Source: JAEDHM01 sp964368645
GTDB lineage: Bacteria; Bacillota; Clostridia; Christensenellales; CAG-1252
Assembly: GCA_964368645.1 (NCBI GenBank)
Contig: CAYJBY010000015.1
Coordinates: forward strand, 6,747-70,746
Length of the DNA stretch: 64,000 nucleotides
Direction of reading: 5' to 3'
Shown: positions 43,157-51,433 of the stretch, piece by piece
How the letters are laid out: every line of letters begins with the position of its first letter
Position numbering within the stretch: the stretch's first letter is position 1
Notes under the pieces: generated by a model
What the model was told of the DNA's origin: nothing
Database searches by the model: none
Seen by the model: only the letters and a program-made list of their open reading frames with translations
Translations under genes and position numbers: made by a program

Positions 43157-44119
43157 TTACGCTTTGCCGGCGCAGCCTAATACGTCAACCAGTTTGTGTC
43201 TGACGAGTTCCTTGATATTGGCTCTTGCGGGCTTGAGGTACTCTCTGGGATCGAACTTACCGGGGTTCTCCGCCATAAACTTACGAATGGTGCCGGTCAT
43301 AGCAAGGCGAAGGTCGGAGTCGATGTTGATTTTGCAAACGGACAATTCTGCCGCGTGACGGAGCTGTTCCTCGGGAACACCGATAGCGTAGGGCATATTG
43401 CCGCCGTTGTCGTTGACCATCTTAACGTAGTCCTGCGGAACCGAAGAGGAACCGTGAAGAACGATAGGGAAGCCGGGCAGACGCTTGGAAACCTCTTCCA
43501 GAATGTCGAACCGCAGAGCAGGGGGTACCAAAATACCCTTCTCGTTGACGGTGCACTGGTCGGGCTTGAACTTGTACGCGCCGTGGCTGGTGCCGATAGC
43601 GATAGCGAGGGAGTCAACACCTGTCTTGGTGACGAACTCTTCAACCTCTTCGGGACGAGTGTAGGAGCCGACTGCGTGGCTGACCTCGTCCTCGATGCCT
43701 GCCAAAGTGCCTAATTCGCCCTCAACCACTACGCCGTGGTCGTGTGCGTATTCGACGACCTTGCGAGTCATCTCGATATTATCCTGGAAGGATCTGGAGG
43801 AGCCGTCGATCATAACGGAGGAAAAACCGCCGTCGATACAGGACTTGCAGGTCTCGAAATCCGGACCGTGGTCTAAGTGCAGAACTATAGGAATCTCGGG
43901 GCATTCGATAACGGCCGCCTCGACGAGCTTAACCAAATAAGTATGATTAGCGTAAGCGCGTGCGCCCTTGCTGACCTGAAGTATAACCGGAGCGCGTTCT
44001 TCCTTGCAGGCTTCGGTAATGCCTTGAACGATTTCCATATTGTTGACGTTAAATGCGCCGATTGCATAGCCGCCGGCATAAGCCTTGGCGAACATATCTT
44101 TACTGGTAACTAATGGCAT
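43157..44119 (-). CDS. fba: Fructose-bisphosphate aldolase, class II
   Basis: 320 residues. The class II metal ligands are visible in VLHLDHGPDFETCKSCIDGG, VEGELGTLAGIED, GTSHGAYKF and LHGSSSVPQDYV. The start YAIGAFNVNNMEIVQGITEA is the family N-terminus. It cleaves fructose-1,6-bisphosphate using zinc. Ribosome site GGAGGT. The gap gene follows after 92 bp, so glycolytic genes are grouped here, though gap has its own promoter. Confidence 0.97.
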   Translation of the reverse strand: MPLVTSKDMFAKAYAGGYAIGAFNVNNMEIVQGITEACKEERAPVILQVSKGARAYANHTYLVKLVEAAVIECPEIPIVLHLDHGPDFETCKSCIDGGFSSVMIDGSSRSFQDNIEMTRKVVEYAHDHGVVVEGELGTLAGIEDEVSHAVGSYTRPEEVEEFVTKTGVDSLAIAIGTSHGAYKFKPDQCTVNEKGILVPPALRFDILEEVSKRLPGFPIVLHGSSSVPQDYVKMVNDNGGNMPYAIGVPEEQLRHAAELSVCKINIDSDLRLAMTGTIRKFMAENPGKFDPREYLKPARANIKELVRHKLVDVLGCAGKA

Positions 44120-44212
44120 AATAATACCTCCGATATTAAATTAAGGTTAGTTTATCACAAACGCCCCGAAATTATCAAACATTTTAGAGGTGTTAGTTAA
44201 AAAGAAATGCAA

Positions 44213-44272
44213 TCCGCACCGAAAAACCTCGGATTTCGCCCTCAAATGCGCCCAAAACGGCAAAATCGTCAC
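44213..44272. repeat. Left 60-bp direct repeat
   Basis: Identical over 60 bp to 46687-46746 and in the same direction. Starts TCCGCACCGAAAAACCTCGG and ends GGCAAAATCGTCAC. The two copies flank the XRE and zinc-ribbon genes. Confidence 0.95.
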
Positions 44273-44358
44273 CGAAACCTAAAAATAAACCGCGTTACTG
44301 TTTTATCCTTCGCCGCAACCTGTTATCGCGCCGCGCCAAACTGTTTTATTCTTAAAAT

Positions 44359-44583
44359 CTAGTATTGTACAAGCCCGAATAGCAAATCTGCGGATATATC
44401 GTAAAGTCCGCAAAGAAAAACTATCTGCTCGTAATTCAGCTCGAACACGCCGTTTTCAAATCGGCTGTACTGTTGCTGAGTAATATGCATTAATTCGGCG
44501 ACGTTCTTTTGCGTATAGCCGCAGTTTTTTCCGCTTTCTTTTAGGACGTTGCCGACGGTTTTGCTTAGTCTTTCCTCGGTCAT
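44359..44583 (-). CDS. XRE-family transcriptional regulator
   Basis: 74 residues from the ATG at 44583, which has GGGGA at a normal distance; an upstream TTG would use that site as codons. The helix-turn-helix is GYTQKNVAELMHITQQQYSR followed by FENGVFELNYEQIVFLCGLY. It is divergent from the zinc-ribbon membrane protein gene and inside the 60-bp direct repeats. A 13-bp palindrome (ATACA-AAA-TGTAT, 44596-44608) lies directly upstream and is the likely operator. Confidence 0.8.
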   Translation of the reverse strand: MTEERLSKTVGNVLKESGKNCGYTQKNVAELMHITQQQYSRFENGVFELNYEQIVFLCGLYDISADLLFGLVQY

Positions 44584-44595
44584 ATAAATCCCCAA

Positions 44596-44608
44596 AAATA
44601 CAAAATGT
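44596..44608. promoter_or_regulatory. Palindromic operator candidate
   Basis: ATACA and TGTAT around AAA, immediately upstream of the XRE gene's ribosome site. TTGACT follows at 44610 on the plus strand as a possible -35 for the divergent gene. Confidence 0.5.
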
Positions 44609-44800
44609 ATTGACTTATATCATCAAAAGTTGTACCTTACTATATATAGGGTTTTATTAGGACTGATCACTCATTTTGCTTTTATTCGGGGAATAAGCTA
44701 CAAGGGGCAACGCCAAAGGCTCTTTAGTCTAAATGAACGGTTTAGCCTTATAGGTCGAAAATTATTGTGTTTACGCATTAATGCGTGTGTGAGGAGGTTA

Positions 44801-46669
44801 ATGATTTTGGATAATATCGATGTAAAAATTTGCAGTAACTGCGGCGCGAGTAATCCGCCTATTCACAAGTTTTGCTCGCAATGCGGCGAGGGTTTAACGC
44901 CGAAAACGTGCCCCAAGTGCGGTGCTCCCTACGAACGGGAGCAGAAATTCTGCGGTTTTTGCGGAGCTTTACTCGATAAGCCAAAACAAGGACAGACCGC
45001 CGCAACCGTTGCGTCGGAAAACAGTTCGGAAGGCTTATTTTTTCAGCCGCAACCGCAGGTCAAGCCGATTAGGCGCAATCCGATACGATTAGTCAAAGCA
45101 TTCTTGACCTCTGATAAAAAACGGGGACGTCGTATTATCCGCGACGGCTCGCTAATGCTCATCGCTGTAATATTGTTTATATTATCCTTTATGCCCGTTG
45201 TGAAAATAGATTTTATAAATAGGGGCTATTATAATTACGGTATACAACTATCACCGGTTCACTTCATCACGTTTATGAGTGATAACGCCAAGCATTACAG
45301 CGATAATGAAATAATGGATCTCTACGACAAACGGCAAGAGCTTTCCATAGACCTTGATGAAGCTTTGAAGGAGGATTACAATGAGTACACAGATAAATTA
45401 GCGATATCCTCTAACACCAAAAAGTTGGCTAGGCAATTCTATATTTGTGCGCAGAGATGTAACATAGCAAATGGCAATTTAGCTCCCGGAGATCTAAGTG
45501 CGCTTATTATCACAGGCATAGTAAGTCTTTTCTACATACTGTTTTCCATAGGCTTTGCGGCAGTTGCCGTACTCAATTTTGTATTCGGCATACAGCGAAA
45601 AAAGGATTTGTTCAAACCAATCGCCGTATTATTTTCCGTTTTCTTGGGTTTTTCTCTTACGGTTTTGTTTACAGGGAGAATGTTTTTAGTGTCAAACTAT
45701 TCCTCTATCAGCGTGGCAGGCTCCTTTATCGCGTTACTATTTTTCTCGGTGTTGGGCTTGGGCTTAACCTTCTTCTTTACCCTCTTCGGCAAGGGACGCG
45801 CCGCGGTCAAAAAGGCGATTCCGCAAATGCTTACCGTAGCCGTAATCGTCACCATAATAGGAGCAATGTTTGCCCCTATGCTTTCGGTCAACGCTAAGCT
45901 CACGCTTAAGGGCAGACTTTCGCCTGAAAAAATACAAATCAATCTTGACTCGGATGTCTTCTACGATATGATGATAATGGACTTGCATAAGGATATTATA
46001 TCCAACATCAACGGTGATACCCAACGCAGCGAAAAAATCACAGAAATATATTCAGCGTTAGAACAGTACACAAAAACAGAAATCAAACGAGGGAACGCCC
46101 TTGATGTGGCTAAGAGCGCCGTAATATATTCCTTTATGCTGCGAGGGGGTTATAGGGTAAGCTCTCTGTTCGTAATAGTCAATCTGATGCTTGTTTTAAT
46201 CGGACTAATGAGTACCGTATTTTTAGGCGTTAATACCGCCGTGCTTATGGGCGGTAAACGAAGAGCCGTATGTTATACGCTAAAAGCCTTGATTATTGTA
46301 TGCGCTCTCATTGTTTTGGCAATGTGTATTGTCGTTGCAGGTGTGTCTAACAGCGCCTACGAAAAATATAGCCTGGACGATTACCATATAGGAGTTCAAG
46401 CAGGCTCTATTCTTATCACCGTTTTAGCGATAGGCTTTGCCTTCTGCCCCACAAGGTTCAAGGACAAGTCGAAAATCGGCGACATTGAGGAATGGGAGCG
46501 TTGCATCAACGACCGATACCAACAACAGTATGCAACAGGTAACGACTGCGCTCCAAACGACTACGCGCCCAACGACTGCGCTCCTCGTAATGAGTTTGCT
46601 CCCGATAACGACTGCGTATCCTCCGCGGAACCGCAAGCCCTACCCGAAGATGATAACATTATTAACTGA
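44801..46669 (+). CDS. Double zinc-ribbon polytopic membrane protein
   Basis: 622 residues from the ATG at 44801, preceded by GAGGAGG at 44791-44797; an open frame continues upstream but has no ribosome site. The first 54 residues hold four CxxC pairs (Cys 11/14, 25/28, 37/40, 51/54), enough for two zinc ribbons. About eight membrane segments follow from residue 115 (for example SLMLIAVILFILSFMPVV), with soluble loops at about 140-210 and 370-430. The acidic C-terminus repeats NDCAPNDYAPNDCAP. Zinc-ribbon plus membrane proteins are common but mostly uncharacterised. Its neighbour is an XRE regulator. Function unknown. Confidence 0.8.
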   Translation: MILDNIDVKICSNCGASNPPIHKFCSQCGEGLTPKTCPKCGAPYEREQKFCGFCGALLDKPKQGQTAATVASENSSEGLFFQPQPQVKPIRRNPIRLVKAFLTSDKKRGRRIIRDGSLMLIAVILFILSFMPVVKIDFINRGYYNYGIQLSPVHFITFMSDNAKHYSDNEIMDLYDKRQELSIDLDEALKEDYNEYTDKLAISSNTKKLARQFYICAQRCNIANGNLAPGDLSALIITGIVSLFYILFSIGFAAVAVLNFVFGIQRKKDLFKPIAVLFSVFLGFSLTVLFTGRMFLVSNYSSISVAGSFIALLFFSVLGLGLTFFFTLFGKGRAAVKKAIPQMLTVAVIVTIIGAMFAPMLSVNAKLTLKGRLSPEKIQINLDSDVFYDMMIMDLHKDIISNINGDTQRSEKITEIYSALEQYTKTEIKRGNALDVAKSAVIYSFMLRGGYRVSSLFVIVNLMLVLIGLMSTVFLGVNTAVLMGGKRRAVCYTLKALIIVCALIVLAMCIVVAGVSNSAYEKYSLDDYHIGVQAGSILITVLAIGFAFCPTRFKDKSKIGDIEEWERCINDRYQQQYATGNDCAPNDYAPNDCAPRNEFAPDNDCVSSAEPQALPEDDNIIN

Positions 46670-46686
46670 TAATCCTTGTGCCCAGC

Positions 46687-46746
46687 TCCGCACCGAAAAA
46701 CCTCGGATTTCGCCCTCAAATGCGCCCAAAACGGCAAAATCGTCAC
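46687..46746. repeat. Right 60-bp direct repeat
   Basis: Perfect 60-bp copy of 44213-44272, same direction, starting 18 bp after the zinc-ribbon gene stop. The remainder of 46747-46890 holds no gene. Confidence 0.95.
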
Positions 46747-46890
46747 AGCGGCGTAATCGGTTGGCTTCCTGATAAACTGCCTTAAAAAATGGCACAATAC
46801 CGCGGTTTCTAATACGCGCAAGGAGAATTAATAACCGATTTTGCGGTAAGCCGAAGGGCAAGGAGTTGAGCATTCGCAAAGTTTAACACA

Positions 46891-46925
46891 AAGAAACCCG
46901 ATTTTTGCAATCGGGTTTCTTTTTT
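46891..46925. terminator. Bidirectional terminator
   Basis: A 13-bp perfect stem, AAGAAACCCGATT with AATCGGGTTTCTT, 5-nt loop, and T and A runs at either side. Serves the zinc-ribbon gene from the left and the sensor kinase from the right. Confidence 0.85.
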
Positions 46926-46992
46926 ACCGTAGTACGGTCAATAGTTTTTCAGTTCATATTTACTCCTGCTTAACAGGGGCTGGTTTCGGCGG

Positions 46993-48456
46993 TTATTCCG
47001 TCTCGATAGGCAGGGAGAAGTAGAATTCACTGCCCTTGCCGAGAGCGGTATCCACGCCGTAATCCACGTTAGGGTGAGCGTCCAGTATCGCCTTGACTAT
47101 GGACAAGCCCAAGCCGCTGCCCACAACGGCGCGTTTGTGCTCCTTGGCGCGGTAATACCTCTGCCAAATCATATTGACCTGCTCATCGTCCATACCGGGA
47201 CCTGTGTCCTTAACGCCGAACCGCGCTCTTTCGCCCTCTTTTCTTAGGGTAATCGTCACCTTTTTGTCTTCTCCAGTGTAGTTGACAGCGTTGCTTACCA
47301 AGTTGTAAAGCACAAGCTCCATACGCGTGGGATCGCCCTTAACCGTAATATCGGGTTCCACCTCCGAGGTTATGGAATAGCCCTGAAGCTCGTCGTAAAC
47401 CTTGAAGCTCTCGCCGACCTTAACCACCGCGTCGGAAAGGTTAAATACAACGTGGTGAGTTTCGCCTGCGCCGCTTTCCATCTTAGAGAGGTTAAGCATA
47501 TCGCGCACCAGTACGGTCAGTCTGTCCGTTTCCTTGATAATCCTCGCCAAATGCTCCTCGCGCTTTTCGGGATTGTCGCCGGAAATATCCCTAATCAGCT
47601 CCGCGTAACCCTTGACAATGGTTAAAGGGGTTCTCAAATCGTGGGATACGTTGGCGATAAGCTCGCGCCGCAAACTTTCCGTCTTGTTGATTTCGGTAGT
47701 GGCGTAGTTAAGGGTAGAGGCAAGCTCGCGAGTTTCGGTAAAGCCGTTCTCCTTGAAGTGTACGTCGGTCTTGCCTGCCGCCAGTTGCTCGGCTGTTTTG
47801 GAAAGGTCCCTAATCTGCTTGCTGACGATACCGCTAATTAAAATACTGAAAATAAACGCCAAAACGATAACCATTATAGTGGTTATCCATAGCTGAACCT
47901 CCAGCATATCGATGGTAGATTGCACCTGTCCGATATTGTAGCTGACTAAAAGATAGACCTTTCCGTCGGTGTTGATTTTTTTGGCGAAAATCACCTCGGT
48001 ATTATCCACGGTTTGCGCGGTCACGCTGTTGCCGTTGGCGTCGTCAAGACGATTGAGAATATCGGCGATAACGGCGTTTTGAGTTAGCGGCTGTTCCTTA
48101 CTCACGTCCAGACCGAACTTGTTGGTTTCGGAGGAGTAATTGACCTTGACGGTAGCGGAAGAGCTGACCTCCACAACCATAACCGAGAGGTTTTTCTGCC
48201 GCGCGTACTCGCTGTAAAGCGTTTGATACCCGATAGGCGTATAGTTTGCCGCAAGATAATCGCCGCCCGTCTCCAGTTCCTTGACGCGTTGCTTTGTATA
48301 GTACAAATCCATAAAGAAAAATTGAGTCAGCCACACAAAACCCAGTACGATAGCGGTGAAAATCATAAATGCCAACCAAATACCAAAGCGCATACACTTA
48401 GGGTCGATTTTGGCGGTCAGCCATTGTTTTAGCTTTGAAGAAGTTTCTTTTTTCAT
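46993..48456 (-). CDS. Orphan sensor histidine kinase, probably leaderless
   Basis: 487 residues from the ATG at 48456. The open frame continues 120 codons further upstream, but only through dispersed repeats. Two membrane segments (about 23-50 and 185-210) enclose a sensor domain of about 140 residues. The HAMP domain follows (SKQIRDLSKTAEQLAAGK). HisKA is ELIANVSHDLRTPLTIVKG; the ATPase part has LYNLVSNAVNY, VKDTGPGMDDE and GSGLGLSIVKAI. No response regulator is next to it. The promoter (TTGACT at 48489-48494, 17 bp, TATGAT at 48466-48471) puts the transcript start about 0-4 nt before the ATG, and no ribosome site is present. Confidence 0.9.
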   Translation of the reverse strand: MKKETSSKLKQWLTAKIDPKCMRFGIWLAFMIFTAIVLGFVWLTQFFFMDLYYTKQRVKELETGGDYLAANYTPIGYQTLYSEYARQKNLSVMVVEVSSSATVKVNYSSETNKFGLDVSKEQPLTQNAVIADILNRLDDANGNSVTAQTVDNTEVIFAKKINTDGKVYLLVSYNIGQVQSTIDMLEVQLWITTIMVIVLAFIFSILISGIVSKQIRDLSKTAEQLAAGKTDVHFKENGFTETRELASTLNYATTEINKTESLRRELIANVSHDLRTPLTIVKGYAELIRDISGDNPEKREEHLARIIKETDRLTVLVRDMLNLSKMESGAGETHHVVFNLSDAVVKVGESFKVYDELQGYSITSEVEPDITVKGDPTRMELVLYNLVSNAVNYTGEDKKVTITLRKEGERARFGVKDTGPGMDDEQVNMIWQRYYRAKEHKRAVVGSGLGLSIVKAILDAHPNVDYGVDTALGKGSEFYFSLPIETE

Positions 48457-48465
48457 AACAGTAAA

Positions 48466-48494
48466 ATCATACTTCAATAACGCCGAAAAGTCAA
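48466..48494 (-). promoter_or_regulatory. Promoter of the orphan kinase
   Basis: TTGACT and TATGAT, 17 bp apart, on the minus strand. The expected start point is about 48459, almost on the ATG, which implies a leaderless mRNA. Dispersed repeats begin right upstream. Confidence 0.7.
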
Positions 48495-48506
48495 TAGGGC
48501 AGTATT

Positions 48507-48900
48507 CCCTCTCCGTAGGACTTCTTTTTCCCCGGGGTTCCCCGCAAGACCGCGTAACGGTGTTGTGGCTATGCCGCATAGATGCGAGATTCTTCACTTC
48601 GCATAAACGCTTGTTCAGAATGACAGTTCCTATGTTTCTAAATATGGCAGTTCCCACTTTAGGCGATAGGGAGATGTTGTGGGGTGGGTTTGTCATTCTG
48701 AGAAGCAACCTCGTTGTGCCGAAGAATCTCGCGTTTACGCGGTACAGTATTAACACTCTCCTTATTTCTCTCCATAGGACTTCATTCCCTCTCCGTAGGT
48801 CTTCTTTCCTCTCCATAGGACTTCATTCCCTCTCCGTAGGTCTTCTTTCCTCTCCATAGGACTTCATTCCCTCTCCGTAGGTCTTCTTTTCCCAATAAAA
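48507..48900. repeat. Composite dispersed repeat, copy 1
   Basis: In order: a degenerate hairpin (48540-48570), GCGAGATTCTTCACTTCGCA, TTCAGAATGACAG, a block TATGTTTCTAAATATGGCAG with CCACTTTAGGCGATAGGGAG (about 48631-48680), GTCATTCTGAGAAGCAACC, GAAGAATCTCGCGTTTACGC, then three copies of a 41-bp unit made from CTCTCCATAGGACTTCATTC and CTCTCCGTAGGTCTTCTTT (48768-48890). Order and direction match the copy at 51840-52222. Confidence 0.85.
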
Positions 48901-49094
48901 AGCGGTAATAAAAAAGACGGAAAATCCGTCCAATACGATAATGCTTATTAGCTTATTTCTCGAATAAAAAAACAACCGCCCAATAGCGGAAAATATATTA
49001 AGATACGTAATCAATCATAGGAAAAACCGCAAAAACAAAGAATTAGGGTGTGCGTTATCCGCACAGCCCACAAAAATCTGTGAACGTAAGCGGC

Positions 49095-49298
49095 TTACAA
49101 CTTCCAATCGTCGGCGATGGTGATTCCCTCTTTTTTGCACATCGCATTGAACTTGCTTTGAGTCTTAAAACTGGGAGCGTGGTGTCCCTGTTCCAAACGA
49201 TTAACAGTGGCGAAGCTAACGCCCATTCTTTCCGCAAGCTCCTCTTGACTTAAAATCAGCTCTGATCTGACGTATTGAAGTTTTTTGTTAAAATCCAT
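49095..49298 (-). CDS. XRE-family transcriptional regulator
   Basis: 67 residues from the ATG at 49298, preceded by GGAGG; a frame extension of 17 codons upstream has no ribosome site. Helix-turn-helix: LILSQEELAERMGVSFATVN followed by RLEQGHHAPSFKTQSKFNAM. It is a single-domain DNA-binding protein. The inverted repeat ATAGCA/TGCTAT at 49311-49330 lies right upstream and suggests autorepression. Confidence 0.85.
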   Translation of the reverse strand: MDFNKKLQYVRSELILSQEELAERMGVSFATVNRLEQGHHAPSFKTQSKFNAMCKKEGITIADDWKL

Positions 49299-49310
49299 AT
49301 TTCCTCCGTC

Positions 49311-49366
49311 ATAGCAAATTATCGTGCTATATAACAAATTATAATACACTTATAAGAAAAATACAA
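49311..49366 (-). promoter_or_regulatory. Promoter and operator of XRE gene 49095
   Basis: TTGTAT (49361-49366), 17 bp, TATAAT (49338-49343) on the minus strand. The inverted repeat ATAGCA-N8-TGCTAT (49311-49330) covers the first transcribed bases. Confidence 0.65.
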
Positions 49367-49512
49367 GGTTTTTCCCAAAATTTTTCTTACTCTCTGGGTT
49401 TTCGCCCTAATAACGCCGTTTCACTCCGTTATTTTCCCACAACAAAGCCTTTTTAATCGGCGTTTACGCGACATAAGTATTACGCTGGATTTTGATAGCC
49501 GAAAAAGGTTAA

Positions 49513-49728
49513 TTATCTATTTGTTAGCCCCAAAAAATAATCTGCGGAAATATCCAACGCAAGAGAAAGCTGGCGCAGCATATCGTAGCCGGGTTTAGCC
49601 TTTCCGTGCAACCATTCGCTGACCTGACTTTGCTTGATACCCACACGGCAAGCAAACGCAACCTGTGTCATATCGTGTTCGATAAGGTAATCCCTTAATA
49701 TATCCTTAAACTCAATAAAAGTATCCAT
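49513..49728 (-). CDS. XRE-family transcriptional regulator
   Basis: 71 residues. Helix-turn-helix HDMTQVAFACRVGIKQSQVS then EWLHGKAKPGYDMLRQLSLA and the frequent XRE ending DISADYFLGLTNR. It is divergent from a lipoprotein gene, with paired palindromes between them. No toxin-like partner is present, so a toxin-antitoxin role is not supported. The gap to the next XRE gene (49299-49512) holds only that gene's promoter and AT-rich sequence. Confidence 0.85.
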   Translation of the reverse strand: MDTFIEFKDILRDYLIEHDMTQVAFACRVGIKQSQVSEWLHGKAKPGYDMLRQLSLALDISADYFLGLTNR

Positions 49729-49739
49729 AATTCAAATTT

Positions 49740-49791
49740 TATAGAAAATCCTATATTTATGGTTGACGTATAGAAAATTCTATATTACAAT
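49740..49791 (+). promoter_or_regulatory. Divergent promoter with paired operators
   Basis: Two 16-bp sites, TATAG-AAAATC-CTATA (49740-49755) and TATAGAAAATTCTATA (49769-49784), are 29 bp apart. The second exactly fills the 17-bp spacer between TTGACG (49763-49768) and TACAAT (49786-49791), the promoter of the lipoprotein gene. Binding of the XRE protein should shut this promoter and its own. Confidence 0.78.
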
Positions 49792-49870
49792 TAAGTTGAT
49801 ATTGTTCTACACGGGGAAACTGGTTGCTTTGCAACAATACGATATCAGAAAAAATATGGAGGAGAATAAA

Positions 49871-50458
49871 ATGAGAAAAAAGTATGCTGGTTTAATAATA
49901 TGTTTTGCGATTATTCTTATTTGCACTATTGCATTTGTAGGTTGCAACAGCACAGATAAAATTAACAAATTTGGTGACAAATTATCCAAAAGCAACAACT
50001 GTGAAGTCAACTTAATAATGGAAGTACCCGTTTTCGGTACTGTAGAAATGAAAATGAAAGTAGATGGCAATAAATCATATACTTCCGAATATATGGGAGA
50101 GCCTGCGGAATTTACGGAAACGATTGACGGCATAATATACACATATACAAAATCCGGCAGTAAGTGGCAAAAAGACTCAGGCGTTGCCAAAACAGAGGAT
50201 AATACTCCTATGGGTGAAAGCGAGGAATTTCTATCTTTGTTTAACGGCGAAAACTACGAGTATTCAAAAGACAAAAAGGGCTATGTCCTAAAGGATAATG
50301 CGTCCGTAGATTTTATGGGAATGACCTCGATACTGATGGTTATTGATGGTAATGATTGCACGATAACAGGCGTTGTTCCCGATGAAGAAGCAACTATGAA
50401 AGTTACAATAAAAATAATTAACGTAGGGAAAACGACAGTTGAATTGCCTACAGTGTAA
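49871..50458 (+). CDS. Lipoprotein of unknown function, controlled by XRE operators
   Basis: 195 residues from the ATG at 49871, with GGAGGAG just upstream. Lipoprotein signal: hydrophobic YAGLIICFAIILICTIAFV and lipobox AFVGC. The mature part begins with a Ser/Lys-rich linker (KINKFGDKLSKSNNCEVNL). It continues as alternating beta strands typical of LppX/LolA-like lipoproteins, for example VPVFGTVEMKMKVDGNKSY and IDGIIYTYTKSGSKWQKDS; this fold is only suggested by pattern. AT-rich. The transcript starts about 75 nt upstream. Confidence 0.78.
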   Translation: MRKKYAGLIICFAIILICTIAFVGCNSTDKINKFGDKLSKSNNCEVNLIMEVPVFGTVEMKMKVDGNKSYTSEYMGEPAEFTETIDGIIYTYTKSGSKWQKDSGVAKTEDNTPMGESEEFLSLFNGENYEYSKDKKGYVLKDNASVDFMGMTSILMVIDGNDCTITGVVPDEEATMKVTIKIINVGKTTVELPTV

Positions 50459-50574
50459 GAGCGATTGTCGATTAGATAAATTTCATTATTGTGAATTATC
50501 ATAACTGACACATCAACGGCAAATCTCTTTTCCGCCGATTACCCAACCATCTATCGCTTGTAGCTTTCCGCCTT

Positions 50575-50680
50575 TCGGCGAGATTTTGCAATCACCCCAC
50601 AATACCGCTACACGGTTTTGCGGAGAACCCCGATACTTCGCATAAACGCTCGTTCAGAATGACAGTGCTTATATTGGACA
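50575..50680. repeat. Dispersed repeat with inverted hairpin
   Basis: GCGAGATTTTGCAATCACCC, an inverse-oriented 31-nt hairpin (50595-50625), ACTTCGCATAAACGCTCG and TTCAGAATGACAG. Part of the composite family. The rest of 50459-50760 shows no gene. Confidence 0.8.
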
Positions 50681-50769
50681 GTGCGGACGGCTATTGAGGC
50701 GGCTACCAACGTAAATATGGTTATTTTGCGTTGTTACGGACGCGGTATATATCTTTTTAACTAATTCTT

Positions 50770-50799
50770 TTGACATAAGGCGGCGGCTCTTGGTATAAT
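50770..50799 (+). promoter_or_regulatory. Promoter of hpt
   Basis: TTGACA (50770-50775), 18 bp, TATAAT (50794-50799). The leader is only about 22 nt, so no riboswitch. Confidence 0.8.
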
Positions 50800-50827
50800 C
50801 AAGGTATTAAGGGTTTCGGAGGATAAA

Positions 50828-51361
50828 ATGAAAGAGTATTCCGTTCTAATAGACGAAGCAACAATCAAAGCGCGTATCAAGCAGGTTGGCGAGCAGATAG
50901 CCGCCGATTTTGCAGGCAAGCCTATCCTTGCGGTTTGCGTTTTACGCGGCGCGGTGGTGTTTTACGCTGATTTAATCAGATACTTGCCTGCCGATACAGG
51001 TTTGGACTTCATCTCTGTAAAAAGCTACGGTAACGGCACTTCCTCAACAGGCGAAGTCGCAATGATTAAGGATTTATCCGAGCCTGTCAGAGGCCGTCAC
51101 GTCATAATCATTGAGGATATAGTAGATAGCGGAATCACCCTGAGCTACCTCAAAAAGCTCCTTGCCGCCCGTGAACCTGCTTCCGTGTCGATATGCACTC
51201 TGCTTGACAAGCCCTCTCGCCGCAAGGTGGAGCTTGTTCCCGAGTATTCCTGCTTCCAAGTACCCAACGAGTTCGTTGTGGGCTACGGCTTGGACTATGC
51301 GGAAAAGTACCGCACCCTTAGAGAAGTCTGCGTTCTTGAGCCGTGGGTTTATTCAAAATAA
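50828..51361 (+). CDS. hpt: Hypoxanthine phosphoribosyltransferase
   Basis: 177 residues. KPILAVCVLRGAVVFYADLI is the flexible and hood region, DFISVKSYGNGTSSTGEV follows, and the PRPP-binding loop is VIIIEDIVDSGITLSYLK. The C-terminal VGYGLDYAEKYR closes the active site. It salvages hypoxanthine (and usually guanine) to the nucleotide using PRPP. Single gene between its own promoter and terminator, in a purine-salvage neighbourhood. Confidence 0.96.
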   Translation: MKEYSVLIDEATIKARIKQVGEQIAADFAGKPILAVCVLRGAVVFYADLIRYLPADTGLDFISVKSYGNGTSSTGEVAMIKDLSEPVRGRHVIIIEDIVDSGITLSYLKKLLAAREPASVSICTLLDKPSRRKVELVPEYSCFQVPNEFVVGYGLDYAEKYRTLREVCVLEPWVYSK

Positions 51362-51405
51362 TTCCACTTTCCGATTAGCAAGGTCGAAAGTAATTCAAGC
51401 AATAT

Positions 51406-51433
51406 AAGGACAGTCGTCACGGCTGTCCTTTTT
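51406..51433 (+). terminator. Intrinsic terminator of hpt
   Basis: Stem AAGGACAG with CTGTCCTT, 9-nt loop, followed by five T residues. Confidence 0.8.

Noticed and set aside
44630..44800. 57-codon N-terminal extension of the zinc-ribbon protein
   Set aside because: No ribosome site at the upstream start, while GAGGAGG lies just before the ATG at 44801; the extension crosses the promoter region.
44213..46746. Insertion sequence or transposon bounded by the 60-bp repeats
   Set aside because: No transposase, and the repeats are direct, not inverted; kept only as a possible recombination unit.
48457..48816. 120-codon N-terminal extension of the orphan kinase
   Set aside because: It translates dispersed-repeat sequence and runs across the -35 and -10 boxes; the kinase fold begins at the ATG at 48456.
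49095..49728. Toxin-antitoxin pair made by the two XRE genes
   Set aside because: Both encode DNA-binding proteins; no toxin-like gene is adjacent, and the partner of one is a lipoprotein.
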